A stretch of DNA of 64,000 nt from Peribacillus huizhouensis (GTDB taxonomy: Bacteria > Bacillota > Bacilli > Bacillales > DSM-1321), in contig NZ_JACJHX010000006.1 of NCBI RefSeq assembly GCF_014138605.1, positions 1 to 64,000 on the forward strand, written 5' to 3'. Below are positions 26,765 to 36,332 of this stretch, piece by piece. Position 1 is the stretch's first letter. Each line of letters starts with the position of its first letter. Below the pieces are notes generated by a model. The model was given only the letters and a program-made list of their open reading frames with translations, searched no databases and was not told where the DNA came from. Made by a program: the position numbers and the translations under genes.

Positions 26765-28273
26765 TTGCATGGTATTGTTAATAATACTAAGAAATATTTG
26801 AAGGTGTTGATTGAGATAGAGGCGCAAATAACTTCAATATTATTTAATTTTGTGCTGGGATTAAATATTCTTTTTGCTTTGTTTGTTATTTTTTGGGAAA
26901 GGAGAGATGCAGGAGCTTCTTGGGCTTGGTTACTTGTGTTATTCTTTCTTCCTGTGGCTGGTTTTATCCTATATTTAATTTTCGGCAGGACATTACGACG
27001 TGCTCATCACTTTGAATGGGAAGGTCGCGAGAAAATCGGGATTGATGCTATTCTAAAAAATCAACAGGAGCAATTGAATTTAAATCAATTTGATTTTAGG
27101 AATCAGATCACCGAAGACAATAAAGAATTGATTTATATGCATTTACGAACGAATGATGCAGTACTAACAGAAGACAATTCTGTTGATATCTTTATAGATG
27201 GCAAAGAAAAATTTGCTCAATTGTTTGAAGATATTAAAGCGGCAAAAGATCATATACATATTCAATATTATATCCTTAAAAAGGACGAACTAGGTAAAAG
27301 GTTTATTGATCTGTTGACGTTGAAAGCAAAGGAAGGCGTCACAGTACGCATACTCTATGATGAGCTAGGTTCCCGTGGATTAACGAAGCGTTTTTTTAAG
27401 GAGTTTCGGAAAGCAGGAGGTTTAGTTGAAGTTTTCTTCCCTAGTCGTTTGCCCTTTATTAATTTGCGCCTTAACTTCCGTAATCATCGTAAGTTGGTCA
27501 TTATTGATGGTAGGATCGGCTATATCGGTGGCTTTAATGTTGGTGATGAATACATAGGATTAAATCCGAAATTTGGCTATTGGCGTGATACCCATCTGCG
27601 AATTCAAGGATCGGCTGTTTATGCTATTCAGACGGTGTTTATTCTTGACTGGAACGAGGCGTCTAAGCACCATGATATTGGCTTTGTTCCTGAGCACTTT
27701 CCAGAAATAGAATCTCCTCTTGATTCCATTGGGATGCAAATTGTTACAAGTGGTCCAGATTCCAAATGGGAACAAATAAAAAATGGTTATATCAAGTTAA
27801 TTATGTCGGCTAAACACTCCATTTTGATTCAAACTCCTTATTTTGTTCCTGATGCAAGCTTGTTAGATGCCCTCCGTATTGCAGCATTGTCGGGTATTAA
27901 AGTAAGCATAATGATACCAAATAAACCAGATCATATATTCGTATATTGGGCTACTTATTCATATATTGGGGAGTTGCTTGAGGCAGGAGCATCGATTTAT
28001 ATTTACGATAATGGCTTTATACACGCAAAGACGATTATCGTAGACAATGAAACTGCTTCAGTAGGTACATCGAACATTGATATGAGAAGCTTCAAATTAA
28101 ATTTCGAAGTAAACGCCTTTATTTACAATTGCAAATTCGCCAATACACTTACAAATGCTTTTAATGAAGACATTAAAGTTTCAAAGCAACTTACTCTTGA
28201 AGACTATCATAAGCGCTCATTATGGCTTCGCTTTAAAGAATCTATATCGAGATTATTGGCACCAATTTTATAA
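26765..28273 (+). CDS. cls: Cardiolipin synthase (phospholipase D family)
   Basis: Up to 502 residues. Two N-terminal membrane helices with the conserved ERRDAGASWAWLLVLFFLPVAGF loop (split between helices), then two PLD catalytic motifs: NHRKLVIIDG (about residue 241) and IHAKTIIVDN (about 419), each HxK(x)4D. Makes cardiolipin from two phosphatidylglycerols at the membrane. The start is unsure: TTG 26765 gives 13 extra residues, while GTG 26804 or TTG 26807 would give the usual N-terminus, yet none has a clear ribosome box. The homologous core begins around residue 15. Confidence 0.9.
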   Translation: MHGIVNNTKKYLKVLIEIEAQITSILFNFVLGLNILFALFVIFWERRDAGASWAWLLVLFFLPVAGFILYLIFGRTLRRAHHFEWEGREKIGIDAILKNQQEQLNLNQFDFRNQITEDNKELIYMHLRTNDAVLTEDNSVDIFIDGKEKFAQLFEDIKAAKDHIHIQYYILKKDELGKRFIDLLTLKAKEGVTVRILYDELGSRGLTKRFFKEFRKAGGLVEVFFPSRLPFINLRLNFRNHRKLVIIDGRIGYIGGFNVGDEYIGLNPKFGYWRDTHLRIQGSAVYAIQTVFILDWNEASKHHDIGFVPEHFPEIESPLDSIGMQIVTSGPDSKWEQIKNGYIKLIMSAKHSILIQTPYFVPDASLLDALRIAALSGIKVSIMIPNKPDHIFVYWATYSYIGELLEAGASIYIYDNGFIHAKTIIVDNETASVGTSNIDMRSFKLNFEVNAFIYNCKFANTLTNAFNEDIKVSKQLTLEDYHKRSLWLRFKESISRLLAPIL

Positions 28274-28303
28274 CCGGAAGCTCTATTAGAATAAAAATTT
28301 CAA

Positions 28304-28405
28304 TAAAAAGTGAAACTTCAATCAGTAGTGGAGGCTTCAGCCCCCACCTACGAATCCTCGAAGACATGAGGTGGGAAGGGCACTGCTTGTTAATGTGGAA
28401 AAAAA
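28304..28405 (-). repeat. Family B repeat, copy B3 (short form)
   Basis: Starts AAAAAGTGAAACTTC then AATCAGTAGTGG hairpin side, later CATGAGGTGGG...CACTGCTTGTTAATGTGG, which corresponds to the constant left end in reverse. The interior is deleted. Confidence 0.7.
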
Positions 28406-28518
28406 TACGAATTCCTTTAGCGAGACCGCTTGTATTACACCCCGTGTATTCCGTAGTCTGGTAGATAGGTAAATGTTGCAACTAAAATTATTTTGTAAGT
28501 GGGAGTGGAGGGAACAAC

Positions 28519-29646
28519 TTGTTTAAATCGAAGTCAAAATTACAGTTTTGGACTTTACAGTTATTATTGATGGCTCTTTTGATTTTCGTTTCAACAAAAA
28601 TCTCTTTTTTGTTTGAGCCGATCGTAATCTTTACTACTACATTGTTTTTTCCAGTCTTAATCGCTGGCTTTCTTTACTTTATTTTCAATCCAGTAGTCAT
28701 TTTTTTGACGAATCAAAGAGTACCCAAAGGCTTAGCGATCTTATTGATTTTTGTCTTATTTGTAGGAATCATTGCCATTCTTGGCAGTCTAATTGGACCA
28801 GCATTAACCAAACAAATCACGGACTTGGTGAATAATTTTCCTGAATATATTGGGCAAGGTCGAGAATTTTTAAATAATTTCCTTGCTTCTAAGCAATATC
28901 AATGGTTATTGAATCAAAATTATGTATCACTTGATAAGATGGAAACAACATTGGTAAATTTTGTGAAAGACTTACCTAGTTACTTAAACACAAGTTTATC
29001 TTCGGTATTTAGTGTGGTAACGAATATTACATTAATAATTGTTACGGTGCCATTCGTTCTATTCTATATGTTGAAGGATGGACATAAATTGCCCCATGCG
29101 ATCGCAAAATTCATTCCAGCTCATTATCGAAGTGAAGGTATTACATTATTAAGTGAAACAGCAGCAACATTGTCCACTTATATTCAAGGTCAGTTCTTAG
29201 TTTGTCTGTTTGTCGGAGTAGCAACATTTATCGGCTATTTAATCATTGATCTCCCATATGCCATTGTCTTGGCATTAATAGGGGCATTTACAAACATTAT
29301 TCCCTATGTTGGCCCATTTTTAGGAGCAGCACCTGCTGTCATAGTTGGATTAATAAATTCACCTTTACAAGCTGGCCTGGTCATAATCGTTGTTGTTATT
29401 GTTCAACAGCTTGATAGTAATCTTATTTCTCCGCTAGTAATTGGAAAGAAATTAAATACACATCCATTAACGATTATCTTTGTGTTACTCGTAGCGGGTA
29501 ATTTATCAGGAATTTTAGGGATGATTCTTGCGATCCCTACATATTCCGTTATCAAGACGATTGTGTTAAATATCGTTAAGTTTATTCGACTAAAAAGACG
29601 TTCTGAAATTGAAAATCCAGATTCCGCTCCACCTTTTGTTGAATAA
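28519..29646 (+). CDS. AI-2E family (PerM-type) membrane transporter
   Basis: 375 residues with about eight membrane helices. After the N-terminal helices there is a cytoplasmic or peripheral segment with SLIGPALTKQITDLVNNFPEY, then the characteristic PFVLFYMLKDGHKL and ALIGAFTNIIPYVGPFLGA-type motifs, and LVIGKKLNTHPL near the end. These are diagnostic of the AI-2E/YdbI/YubA/YueF permease family, whose substrates in Bacillus are largely unknown (sodium/proton exchange and signal export have been proposed for members). TTG 28519 follows GGAGGG with six-base spacing. Confidence 0.88.
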   Translation: MFKSKSKLQFWTLQLLLMALLIFVSTKISFLFEPIVIFTTTLFFPVLIAGFLYFIFNPVVIFLTNQRVPKGLAILLIFVLFVGIIAILGSLIGPALTKQITDLVNNFPEYIGQGREFLNNFLASKQYQWLLNQNYVSLDKMETTLVNFVKDLPSYLNTSLSSVFSVVTNITLIIVTVPFVLFYMLKDGHKLPHAIAKFIPAHYRSEGITLLSETAATLSTYIQGQFLVCLFVGVATFIGYLIIDLPYAIVLALIGAFTNIIPYVGPFLGAAPAVIVGLINSPLQAGLVIIVVVIVQQLDSNLISPLVIGKKLNTHPLTIIFVLLVAGNLSGILGMILAIPTYSVIKTIVLNIVKFIRLKRRSEIENPDSAPPFVE

Positions 29647-29656
29647 ATTTTTTAAG

Positions 29657-29693
29657 ACGCCTGGTTTTCGTAAAGATTTCCAGGTGCTTTTTT
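29657..29693 (+). terminator. Rho-independent terminator
   Basis: GCGCCTGG-type stem (ACGCCTGG / CCAGGTGC) plus T6 after the AI-2E permease. Confidence 0.75.
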
Positions 29694-29756
29694 AGATAGT
29701 CCATAAACATGAAGATGATGCACATTTTCATACAAAATAAGGAGATGCGGGAAAAT

Positions 29757-30512
29757 ATGAAAACATTTATTATAACAGGAGCTTCTAACGGACTAGGTGC
29801 TGCATTGGCAAAGTTATGTCTTGATCGAGGCTTCCGATGTATACTAGTTGCAAGAACCATTAATCAAGAGCTTTATCATAAAACCACGCAAACGAGTGGG
29901 AGACTTACATTTGTTAGCGCAGATTTAACGGAAACAAATCAATTGGAAAGTGTTATGGATGAAATTATTTCTCATTTGAAAAATGATGTAGATGAGCTAT
30001 ATTTCATTAATAACGCTGGTATGGTTGAACCGATAAAACGAATTGGAGAACTAGATATAGACACATTTGTTTTACAAGCAAAACTGAACTATTTGGCTCC
30101 GGCGATTTTAACTGATTCATTTATAAAAAGAACACAAGGGTACAATAATAAGAAAATAGTTGTCAATATTTCAAGCGGGGCAGCTAAGAATCATTATGAA
30201 GGCTGGGGCGCATATTGTAGTTCGAAAGCGGGTCTTGAAATGTTTACAAGAGTCGCTGGAATTGAACAACAAAGAGAGGAAAATCCCGCGTACGTCATTT
30301 CGTTTTCCCCAGGTGTAATGGATACAAATATGCAAAAAGTGATCAGGTCGGCAAATGAGACTGATTTTGCAGATTCTGCGAGATTTCATACGTATAAGGA
30401 GAAAGGAATGCTACGGTCACCTGAATTTGTTGCAAATATCTTGATCGAGTTGCTGCTTGAACCAGAATTGGATAATGGGAAATTTTATGATATTAAAGAG
30501 TTAATCAAATAA
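29757..30512 (+). CDS. yueD: Short-chain dehydrogenase, benzil reductase (YueD-like)
   Basis: 251 residues. Cofactor motif TGASNGLGAAL at residue 6, Asp/Arg choice (VARTIN) suggesting NADPH, NNAGM motif, catalytic Ser in NISSGAA and YCSSKAG with Tyr/Lys. Layout and length follow YueD, the (S)-benzoin-forming benzil reductase of Bacillus, and sepiapterin-reductase-like SDRs. ATG 29757 follows GGAGATGCGGG; a longer frame to 29709 has no ribosome site. Natural substrate is unknown. Confidence 0.85.
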   Translation: MKTFIITGASNGLGAALAKLCLDRGFRCILVARTINQELYHKTTQTSGRLTFVSADLTETNQLESVMDEIISHLKNDVDELYFINNAGMVEPIKRIGELDIDTFVLQAKLNYLAPAILTDSFIKRTQGYNNKKIVVNISSGAAKNHYEGWGAYCSSKAGLEMFTRVAGIEQQREENPAYVISFSPGVMDTNMQKVIRSANETDFADSARFHTYKEKGMLRSPEFVANILIELLLEPELDNGKFYDIKELIK

Positions 30513-30565
30513 GCAATAATCAATATTAATAGACCCTTGCTTTACTAATATAGCGATTAAACGCT

Positions 30566-30850
30566 TTATTCTTGAAAGTCCATAATCATAGAATGAAGCG
30601 TTTCTGCTTCGCAGTATGTATGTAAATTGTTCACCTCAAATAAATGATCGAAGATATTCACCTTACTTCTACATAAGATGTAATGGGTTCCTCTGTGATC
30701 CCCGACATCCCGTACAATTGAAAACGTCGACTTTCCTACATCATTACTAGTATACCCTTCCATTTTGTTTAAAGAAGATTTTGCATCTATGAAAGCTATT
30801 ATGCAAGTCAGAAGAAGGGGAATTAGGCTTATAACCCTTAAATTACGCAT
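30566..30850 (-). CDS. Small protein with signal or anchor helix, unknown
   Basis: 94 residues. An N-terminal hydrophobic run (VISLIPLLLTCIIAFI) with basic residues before it marks a signal peptide or membrane anchor; a lipobox is not clear. The remainder is polar with two Cys (YILCRSK and TYCEAE) that could form a disulfide outside the cell. ATG 30850 is behind TTGGAGG. No family recognised. Confidence 0.65.
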   Translation of the reverse strand: MRNLRVISLIPLLLTCIIAFIDAKSSLNKMEGYTSNDVGKSTFSIVRDVGDHRGTHYILCRSKVNIFDHLFEVNNLHTYCEAETLHSMIMDFQE

Positions 30851-31088
30851 TTTTAATCCTCCAATTAAGTGAGTCTTCTTATAATATTAGACGTTTTATT
30901 CTTGGAATAGGTTTCAACAAAATATAATTTTTATAATAGACATAACTAAACGAAAGAGATCCATAAACTTATAGAAAGGAAAATTACAATAACGTAAGGG
31001 GAAATCCAGCCTTTTGGAGCCAAAAAATGCGCGATTTTAATTTGTAAAGTTAAAAATCAAACATGGAGATATGGAATGAGGTGGAGAA

Positions 31089-32354
31089 ATGGCAATTCAT
31101 GTGGTGAATACCGGTGATACACTCTGGTCAATTTCACTCATGTATAAGATTGATATGACAAGACTTATGACTATAAATGGTTTAAATTCAAGCAAGGCAA
31201 TCGTACCTGGACTTGCGCTTTATATCCCAGATCATACATTAAGAAATCGGTTGTATTATATAAAACCTGGAGATACACTATTTGAAATTGCGAACGTTTA
31301 CGGAACGAATGTGCAAGCAATCCAGCAAGCAAATCCGGGTATGGAACTGAATAACCTTCAAATCAATCAAAAGATTAGCGTGCCCTCACCGTACAAAAAT
31401 CAGCTAATTACACTCGGTTTTGCATTTCCCGTTAGCGGAGGAACGGTATTTAATAACCTTGAAAAGCATTCCTACCAGCTGACTTATTTGGCAATCGTAG
31501 CTTACTCCTTTACTAATGAAGGAATTGCATATGTGGATGGAGACGACCGTCCGCTCTTAGAGAAATCCAAACAAGTCGGAGTGAAACCACTATTGATGAT
31601 TCGAAATTTTCAAGACGGAGACTTTAATGCTGAATTGGTTGGAATTGTATTAGCCAATCCTGTCTATCGTAACAATTTAGTAAGATCGATGATGAATTTC
31701 ATCGAAGAAAAAGGGTATAGCGGTGTAAGTATGGACATTGAATTTATCCCGCCAGCAAGACGAGGAGATTATGTATTATTACTTAGAGAATTAAAAAATG
31801 CACTTGGGAATCGCATTCTTCATGTGAATCTTCATTCAAAAACAAATGATAATTTTACCAATCGAATTGTTGGAGGGCATGATTATCGTGCGATTGGGCA
31901 AGTGGCTGATCTTGTTGCGATAATGACAATTGATTACGGTTATCCAACGGGACCACCGAATCCCATTTCTCCCCTTTGGTGGATGGCTCAAGTAATACGG
32001 TATGCGCTTGCCAATATCCCATCAAATAAGCTTCAGATAGCTATGCCATTATATGCATATGACTGGATGATTCCAAGTAATACTACAACAGCTACTTCAG
32101 TTAATAATGCCCAAAATCAAGCCATTGTAAAATGGAGTGAAATTGAGTACGATCAGGCTGCAGCATCGCCTTGGTATACATATTGGGAAGCTGGAATTCA
32201 GCATATCGTTTGGTTTGAGGATATTCGGAGTATAACAGCAAAATATGAAATGATTGACGGCTATCGATTAGCTGGGATCACATTTTGGCATATCGGCCTG
32301 TCATTTCCACAAAATTGGATGTACATGAATGATAATATACTTGTGTTGAAATAA
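31089..32354 (+). CDS. sleL: Spore cortex-lytic N-acetylglucosaminidase, SleL/YaaH-like
   Basis: 421 residues. Two LysM domains (about 3-47 and 53-97, with GDTLWSISLMYKID and GDTLFEIANVYGT) that bind peptidoglycan, then a GH18-type glycosidase domain. The catalytic strand reads YSGVSMDIEFIPP, where the Glu is the acid; later IMTIDYGYPTGPP and ITFWHIGL are barrel strands. No signal peptide, as in SleL/YaaH, which are placed in the coat by the mother cell. They cut cortex fragments during germination. ATG 31089 after AGGTGGAG. Confidence 0.92.
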   Translation: MAIHVVNTGDTLWSISLMYKIDMTRLMTINGLNSSKAIVPGLALYIPDHTLRNRLYYIKPGDTLFEIANVYGTNVQAIQQANPGMELNNLQINQKISVPSPYKNQLITLGFAFPVSGGTVFNNLEKHSYQLTYLAIVAYSFTNEGIAYVDGDDRPLLEKSKQVGVKPLLMIRNFQDGDFNAELVGIVLANPVYRNNLVRSMMNFIEEKGYSGVSMDIEFIPPARRGDYVLLLRELKNALGNRILHVNLHSKTNDNFTNRIVGGHDYRAIGQVADLVAIMTIDYGYPTGPPNPISPLWWMAQVIRYALANIPSNKLQIAMPLYAYDWMIPSNTTTATSVNNAQNQAIVKWSEIEYDQAAASPWYTYWEAGIQHIVWFEDIRSITAKYEMIDGYRLAGITFWHIGLSFPQNWMYMNDNILVLK

Positions 32355-32362
32355 AAGTAGCC

Positions 32363-32385
32363 CCAATGTGAAGTCTGACCTCACA
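32363..32385 (+). terminator. Short GGTCTGACC-class hairpin
   Basis: AATGTGA-AGTCTGACC-TCACATT stem-loop ten bases after the sleL-like gene. No T tract, so termination strength is doubtful. Confidence 0.4.
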
Positions 32386-32543
32386 TTCGATATCTCGTTT
32401 AATATGTCAATTAGTAATAGAAAAAAGATAGTTAGAAATGTGGATCTGATCCAATCGGTATAAAGTAGCTTAGCTATTGAAAAATGAAATCATTGTTATT
32501 TCCATTAATTTAAATGGAAAGTATAGGGTATGTTAAAAATAAA

Positions 32544-32778
32544 GGCTGTTTTCACATACTTTGTTGCTTTTCAATCATTTTTACACTAATATCCCGGGTT
32601 GATTTCCGTTGCAGGTACTCGCTTTCCGCGGGCGGTCTCAGAAGCCTCCACAGTGCTTTGCACTTGCGGGGTCTCCCTCAACACGCTTTTCCCGCAGGAG
32701 TCTCGTACCTTCCACTACAATCAACATCTGTTCAAATTGGTTTCTTGCTAAAAACAACAATCTTTACGAAAAAAAGCC
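32544..32778 (+). repeat. Family A MITE-like repeat, copy A2 (reference copy)
   Basis: 235 bp from GGCTGTTTTCACATACTTTG to ATCTTTACGAAAAAAAGCC; the ends are imperfect inverted repeats. The core carries GGTTGATTTCCGTTGCAGG, CGCTTTCCGCGGGCGGTCTC, GTGCTTTGCACTTGCGGGG and CAATCAACATCTG, locally GC-rich with several nested palindromes, unlike the AT-rich surroundings. Confidence 0.88.
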
Positions 32779-32798
32779 AAAATAAAAGATATATTTAT

Positions 32799-33250
32799 CC
32801 CGCAAAAACGAGCAGTAAAACCTCTCAAGGCTTAGATGAGAGGAATCATAGATGCGTAATGGGGGGACAACTGCCTAGCCTATTTGCGGCTACTAGCCCT
32901 TCTTCAAGTCATAAGCTGTTATGCTCTGTGGCAAACTACGCCGCGGTATTCATCTTATGTTTGTCTGACTAGGATCGAATGTGATGGCGTATACGTTGCT
33001 CAAAGGCGTCGCTTTTTGGTATTAAAGGACAACTAATAAGATAAAGTGAAACTTACCGAGAGTTATGCATAGGTAAAGTTTGCGCCCATAGGATGTGGAT
33101 CACACAGATGAAAGACTAAAGGACACGTCATACTTAGTCTGTGATTCGTTGAACCTTAGTTCGTAGTGGAGATTTATCGAAGATTTAGCGAAAGTAGAAC
33201 TGGACTAACATCAGTGGTGGATGACGAACTCCCCACTAATTGATATCACT
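32799..33250 (+). repeat. Family B repeat, copy B4 (near full length)
   Basis: About 452 bp. After TTTAT it starts CCCGCAAAAACGAGCAGT; internal marks are CTCAAGGCTTAGATGAGAGG, GGGGGGACAACTGCC, AAGTGAAACTTACCGAG, CATACTTAGTCTGTG, and CATCAGTGGTGG...CCCCACTAATTGATATCAC before TTTAT. It aligns along its whole length with the copy at 59381. It sits 20 bases after a family A copy, making a nested repeat island between sleL and the MBL gene. Confidence 0.8.
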
Positions 33251-33516
33251 TTATTACAAAGAGGAATATACTTATGTCTTGACACCTACAAGTTAGGTTG
33301 GAATTTTATTTTAAGTTTGCAAGTTGAATAAATTAAAGTAAATCATAAGATCATTTTTTTCAAAATCGAGATGATTACCACCTTTAGTTGTTGTACAATA
33401 AATTAAGAATAAGCACTTTAGAGAATAAGTAAATGTTAATAAAACGAATTCTTTTAAGAGAAATTGATTATTCAATTTACTTTGATCTATGTTTTTAACA
33501 TCGAGGAGTGAGCAAC

Positions 33517-34362
33517 ATGCAAACATTAGTAAAAATTTCGGAACGTTTATTTTATTTAACGCCTGTTCAAAAAACGGATCGCCCTGTATTAGCTGCGGTT
33601 GTCGGAGATGATCACACGCTATTGATTGATGCAGGAAATTCTGTGAACCATACAAAATTGTTTCGAGAGCAATTGGCAAAACACGCAGTAAAAGGTGATT
33701 ATCTTGTACTTACCCATTCAGATTGGGATCATGTTTTTGGATTAAGTGAAATCAAAGTTCCTGTCATTGCTCAACAAAAAACTGCTGAAAATCTTAAGCA
33801 TATGCAAACATTATCTTGGGAAGATTCTTTTTTGGACGAGCGTGTAGAGGCTGGAATTGAAATTCCATTTTGTGCTGACGCAATTAAGCTTGAATTAGGG
33901 AATGAACGGGAGATCGTTCTTTCACTACCTCAGATTATTTTTAATAAAACACTCCAAATTAATCTTGGCGGTGTTACATGTATGATTGAGCATGTAGGCG
34001 GAGATCATGCTGAAGATTCGACTATTATTTATCTGCCAGAAGAGAAGATATTATTTCTAGGGGATTGTTTATATGCCAATCTATATGCGGAAAAATGGAA
34101 CTATACGGTGGAAAAATCATTACAGCTAATACAGAAATTAGAATCCTTTGAGGCAGAGACAGTTTTTCTCTCCCATCATCAATCTCCATTAACTAAGGAT
34201 GAATTCCAAAAGCAATTGTCCTTCATGAAGCTATCAGCACAGCTTACTAAAAAACACGAAGGAAATAAAGAAAACATTGAACAAGAACTTGCACAATTGC
34301 TTGCTAGAGCGTTAACTGATGAAGAAATAGAAACTGTAGAATTTTATATGAACGGTTTTTAA
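33517..34362 (+). CDS. MBL-fold metallo-hydrolase
   Basis: 281 residues. The metal motif reads THSDWDHVFG, i.e. HxDxDH: the second His of the usual HxHxDH is Asp, a variant seen in a subgroup of these proteins. Further ligands: HVGGDHAEDS, LGDCLYAN and SHHQSP. Probably cytosolic; substrate unknown. ATG 33517 lies eight bases after GAGGAG; GTG 33508 overlaps the box. A terminator follows. The C-terminal 45 residues are helical and charged. Confidence 0.85.
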   Translation: MQTLVKISERLFYLTPVQKTDRPVLAAVVGDDHTLLIDAGNSVNHTKLFREQLAKHAVKGDYLVLTHSDWDHVFGLSEIKVPVIAQQKTAENLKHMQTLSWEDSFLDERVEAGIEIPFCADAIKLELGNEREIVLSLPQIIFNKTLQINLGGVTCMIEHVGGDHAEDSTIIYLPEEKILFLGDCLYANLYAEKWNYTVEKSLQLIQKLESFEAETVFLSHHQSPLTKDEFQKQLSFMKLSAQLTKKHEGNKENIEQELAQLLARALTDEEIETVEFYMNGF

Positions 34363-34385
34363 ATTGTAGCAGGTTGATACTGAAA

Positions 34386-34424
34386 AAATGTCCCTAAGAA
34401 GAATAATTTTCTTAGGGGCATTTA
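34386..34424 (+). terminator. Rho-independent terminator
   Basis: AAATGTCCCTAAGAA / TTCTTAGGGGCATTT arms with a seven-base loop, 24 bases after the MBL gene. Confidence 0.88.
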
Positions 34425-34615
34425 TATTTATCTACATCGTTATTACTTCAAACAGAAATGAAACTAGCTTATTTTCTGACAAAAGAAGCCGATCTAAAGG
34501 TGGAAAAGCAAAGACTCCATTAGCAGTAATAGTGTTAGTCCAGATCTTTGGAGTACTTGTTTATTTCCTGCGCTGGTTCTATAATTCTAGTATTATATGA
34601 AAGGGGATATGATAA

Positions 34616-36331
34616 ATGATTCAACGATTTTATTCTTATTATAAACCACATCGACGTTTGTTTATAGTTGATTTTAGCTGTGCTGTTATTGTGGCTTTGC
34701 TTGAATTGGCCTTTCCACTTGCTGTACAATGGTTCATCGATAGTTTGCTACCTGGGGAAGATTGGCCAACAATTGCAACTGTGAGTGTTGGATTGTTAGT
34801 GCTATACATAATCAGTACATTATTGCAGTATATCGTGAACTATTGGGGTCATATGCTCGGAATCAATATTGAAACCGACATGCGTCAGCAGTTGTTTCAA
34901 CATGTACAGAAGCAATCTTTTAAATTTTTCGATAATACGAAAACAGGTCATATTATGAGTCGAATTACGAATGATTTGTTTGATATCGGTGAGCTTGCCC
35001 ACCATGGACCAGAGGATTTATTTATTGCTGTTATGACATTCTTTGGTGCTTTTTGGATTATGATGACAATTAATATCCAACTTGCTCTAGTGACAGTTTG
35101 TATTTTACCGTTTCTTGTAGTACTTATAATATTCAGTAATATGAAAATGAACAAAGCTTGGAAGCAAATGTATACAGAAGTAGCAGATGTGAATGCACGT
35201 GTGGAAGACAGTGTTTCAGGTGTGCGAGTAGTCCAATCTTTTACAAATGAAAATTATGAAATGGATCGCTTCTCTGGCAATAACAAGAAATTTAGAAAAG
35301 CAAAGCTACGCGGCTATAAAGTGATGTCCTTCAGTTCATCAGGAATTTACATGATGACTCGCTTTATGACTCTTGCCGTATTAGTAGTTGGTGCTTGGTT
35401 AGTCTATGAAAATCGTTTATCGTACGGGGAAATGGTAGGATTTGTTTTATATGTGAATGTGTTATTTAAACCAGTTGATAAAATTAGCGCCTTGATGGAG
35501 TTGTATCCAAAAGGGATGGCTGGCTTTAAGCGGTTTACTGAACTTCTTGATGTCGACCCAGACGTACAAGATAAACCAGGGGCTGAGATAGTTGAATCGT
35601 TACTAGGTGACATCTCGTTTTCTAAAGTAAGCTTTGGTTATGACGATAAAAGAACGGTTTTGAACGAGATAGATCTGACAATTCATGCAGGTGAAACAGT
35701 TGCCTTTGTCGGTCCATCGGGAGCTGGAAAAACAACAATCTGCTCCTTAATTCCAAGGTTCTACGATGTAACTAATGGTAGCATTAAAATCGACGGGATT
35801 GATGTTCGAGAGATGACAAAGCAATCACTTCGATCACAAATTGGCATTGTGCAGCAAGATGTGTTTTTATTTACAGGAACTTTGAAAGAAAACATTGCAT
35901 ATGGAATGCTAGGTGCAACAGACGAACAAATTTATGATGCCGCAAAAAAAGCTCATCTTGAAAGCTTTATTGCTGGCCTTCCAGATGGATACGAAACCCA
36001 AATTGGAGAACGAGGTCTAAAATTATCAGGTGGACAGAAACAGCGGATCGCTATTGCACGGATGTTTTTGAAAAATCCGCCAATTTTAATTCTCGATGAA
36101 GCCACGTCGGCATTGGATACAGAAACTGAGATGATTATTCAAGAAGCGTTGACTGAGCTTGCTGTGAATAGAACGACTTTAGTTATTGCTCACAGGCTAG
36201 CGACGATTCGAAACGCTGATCGGATCGTAGTTGTTACTGAAGAAGGAATTGCTGAGCAAGGGAAGCATGATGAGTTGATTGATCAGGGTGGAATATTCGC
36301 GAATTTGCATCGCGTACAGTTCCAAAGATAA
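34616..36331 (+). CDS. ywjA: ABC exporter, fused membrane and ATPase domains (YwjA-like)
   Basis: 571-residue half-transporter that would act as a homodimer. Six membrane helices in residues 1-300, with the coupling region FFDNTKTGHIMSRITND. The ATPase has Walker A GPSGAGKTTICSL, signature LSGGQKQRIAIARM, Walker B ILILDEATSALD, and H-loop IAHRLATI. Type IV (MsbA/Sav1866-like) multidrug or lipid exporter. ATG 34616 follows AAAGGGGATATG. Its TAA stop coincides with the ATAAA that borders a family B repeat, so the element inserted right at the gene's end. Confidence 0.9.
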   Translation: MIQRFYSYYKPHRRLFIVDFSCAVIVALLELAFPLAVQWFIDSLLPGEDWPTIATVSVGLLVLYIISTLLQYIVNYWGHMLGINIETDMRQQLFQHVQKQSFKFFDNTKTGHIMSRITNDLFDIGELAHHGPEDLFIAVMTFFGAFWIMMTINIQLALVTVCILPFLVVLIIFSNMKMNKAWKQMYTEVADVNARVEDSVSGVRVVQSFTNENYEMDRFSGNNKKFRKAKLRGYKVMSFSSSGIYMMTRFMTLAVLVVGAWLVYENRLSYGEMVGFVLYVNVLFKPVDKISALMELYPKGMAGFKRFTELLDVDPDVQDKPGAEIVESLLGDISFSKVSFGYDDKRTVLNEIDLTIHAGETVAFVGPSGAGKTTICSLIPRFYDVTNGSIKIDGIDVREMTKQSLRSQIGIVQQDVFLFTGTLKENIAYGMLGATDEQIYDAAKKAHLESFIAGLPDGYETQIGERGLKLSGGQKQRIAIARMFLKNPPILILDEATSALDTETEMIIQEALTELAVNRTTLVIAHRLATIRNADRIVVVTEEGIAEQGKHDELIDQGGIFANLHRVQFQR

Positions 36332-36332
36332 A

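Noticed and set aside
32514..32972. 152-codon ORF across the repeats at 32544-32960
   Set aside because: Translation of non-coding repeat families A and B; the similar frames in copies at 47520 and 62936 show it is a by-product of the repeat sequence.
34388..34600. 70-codon ORF with two hydrophobic segments before ywjA
   Set aside because: Its start lies within the terminator hairpin of the MBL gene and has no ribosome site. A remnant of a small membrane gene is possible but not supported.
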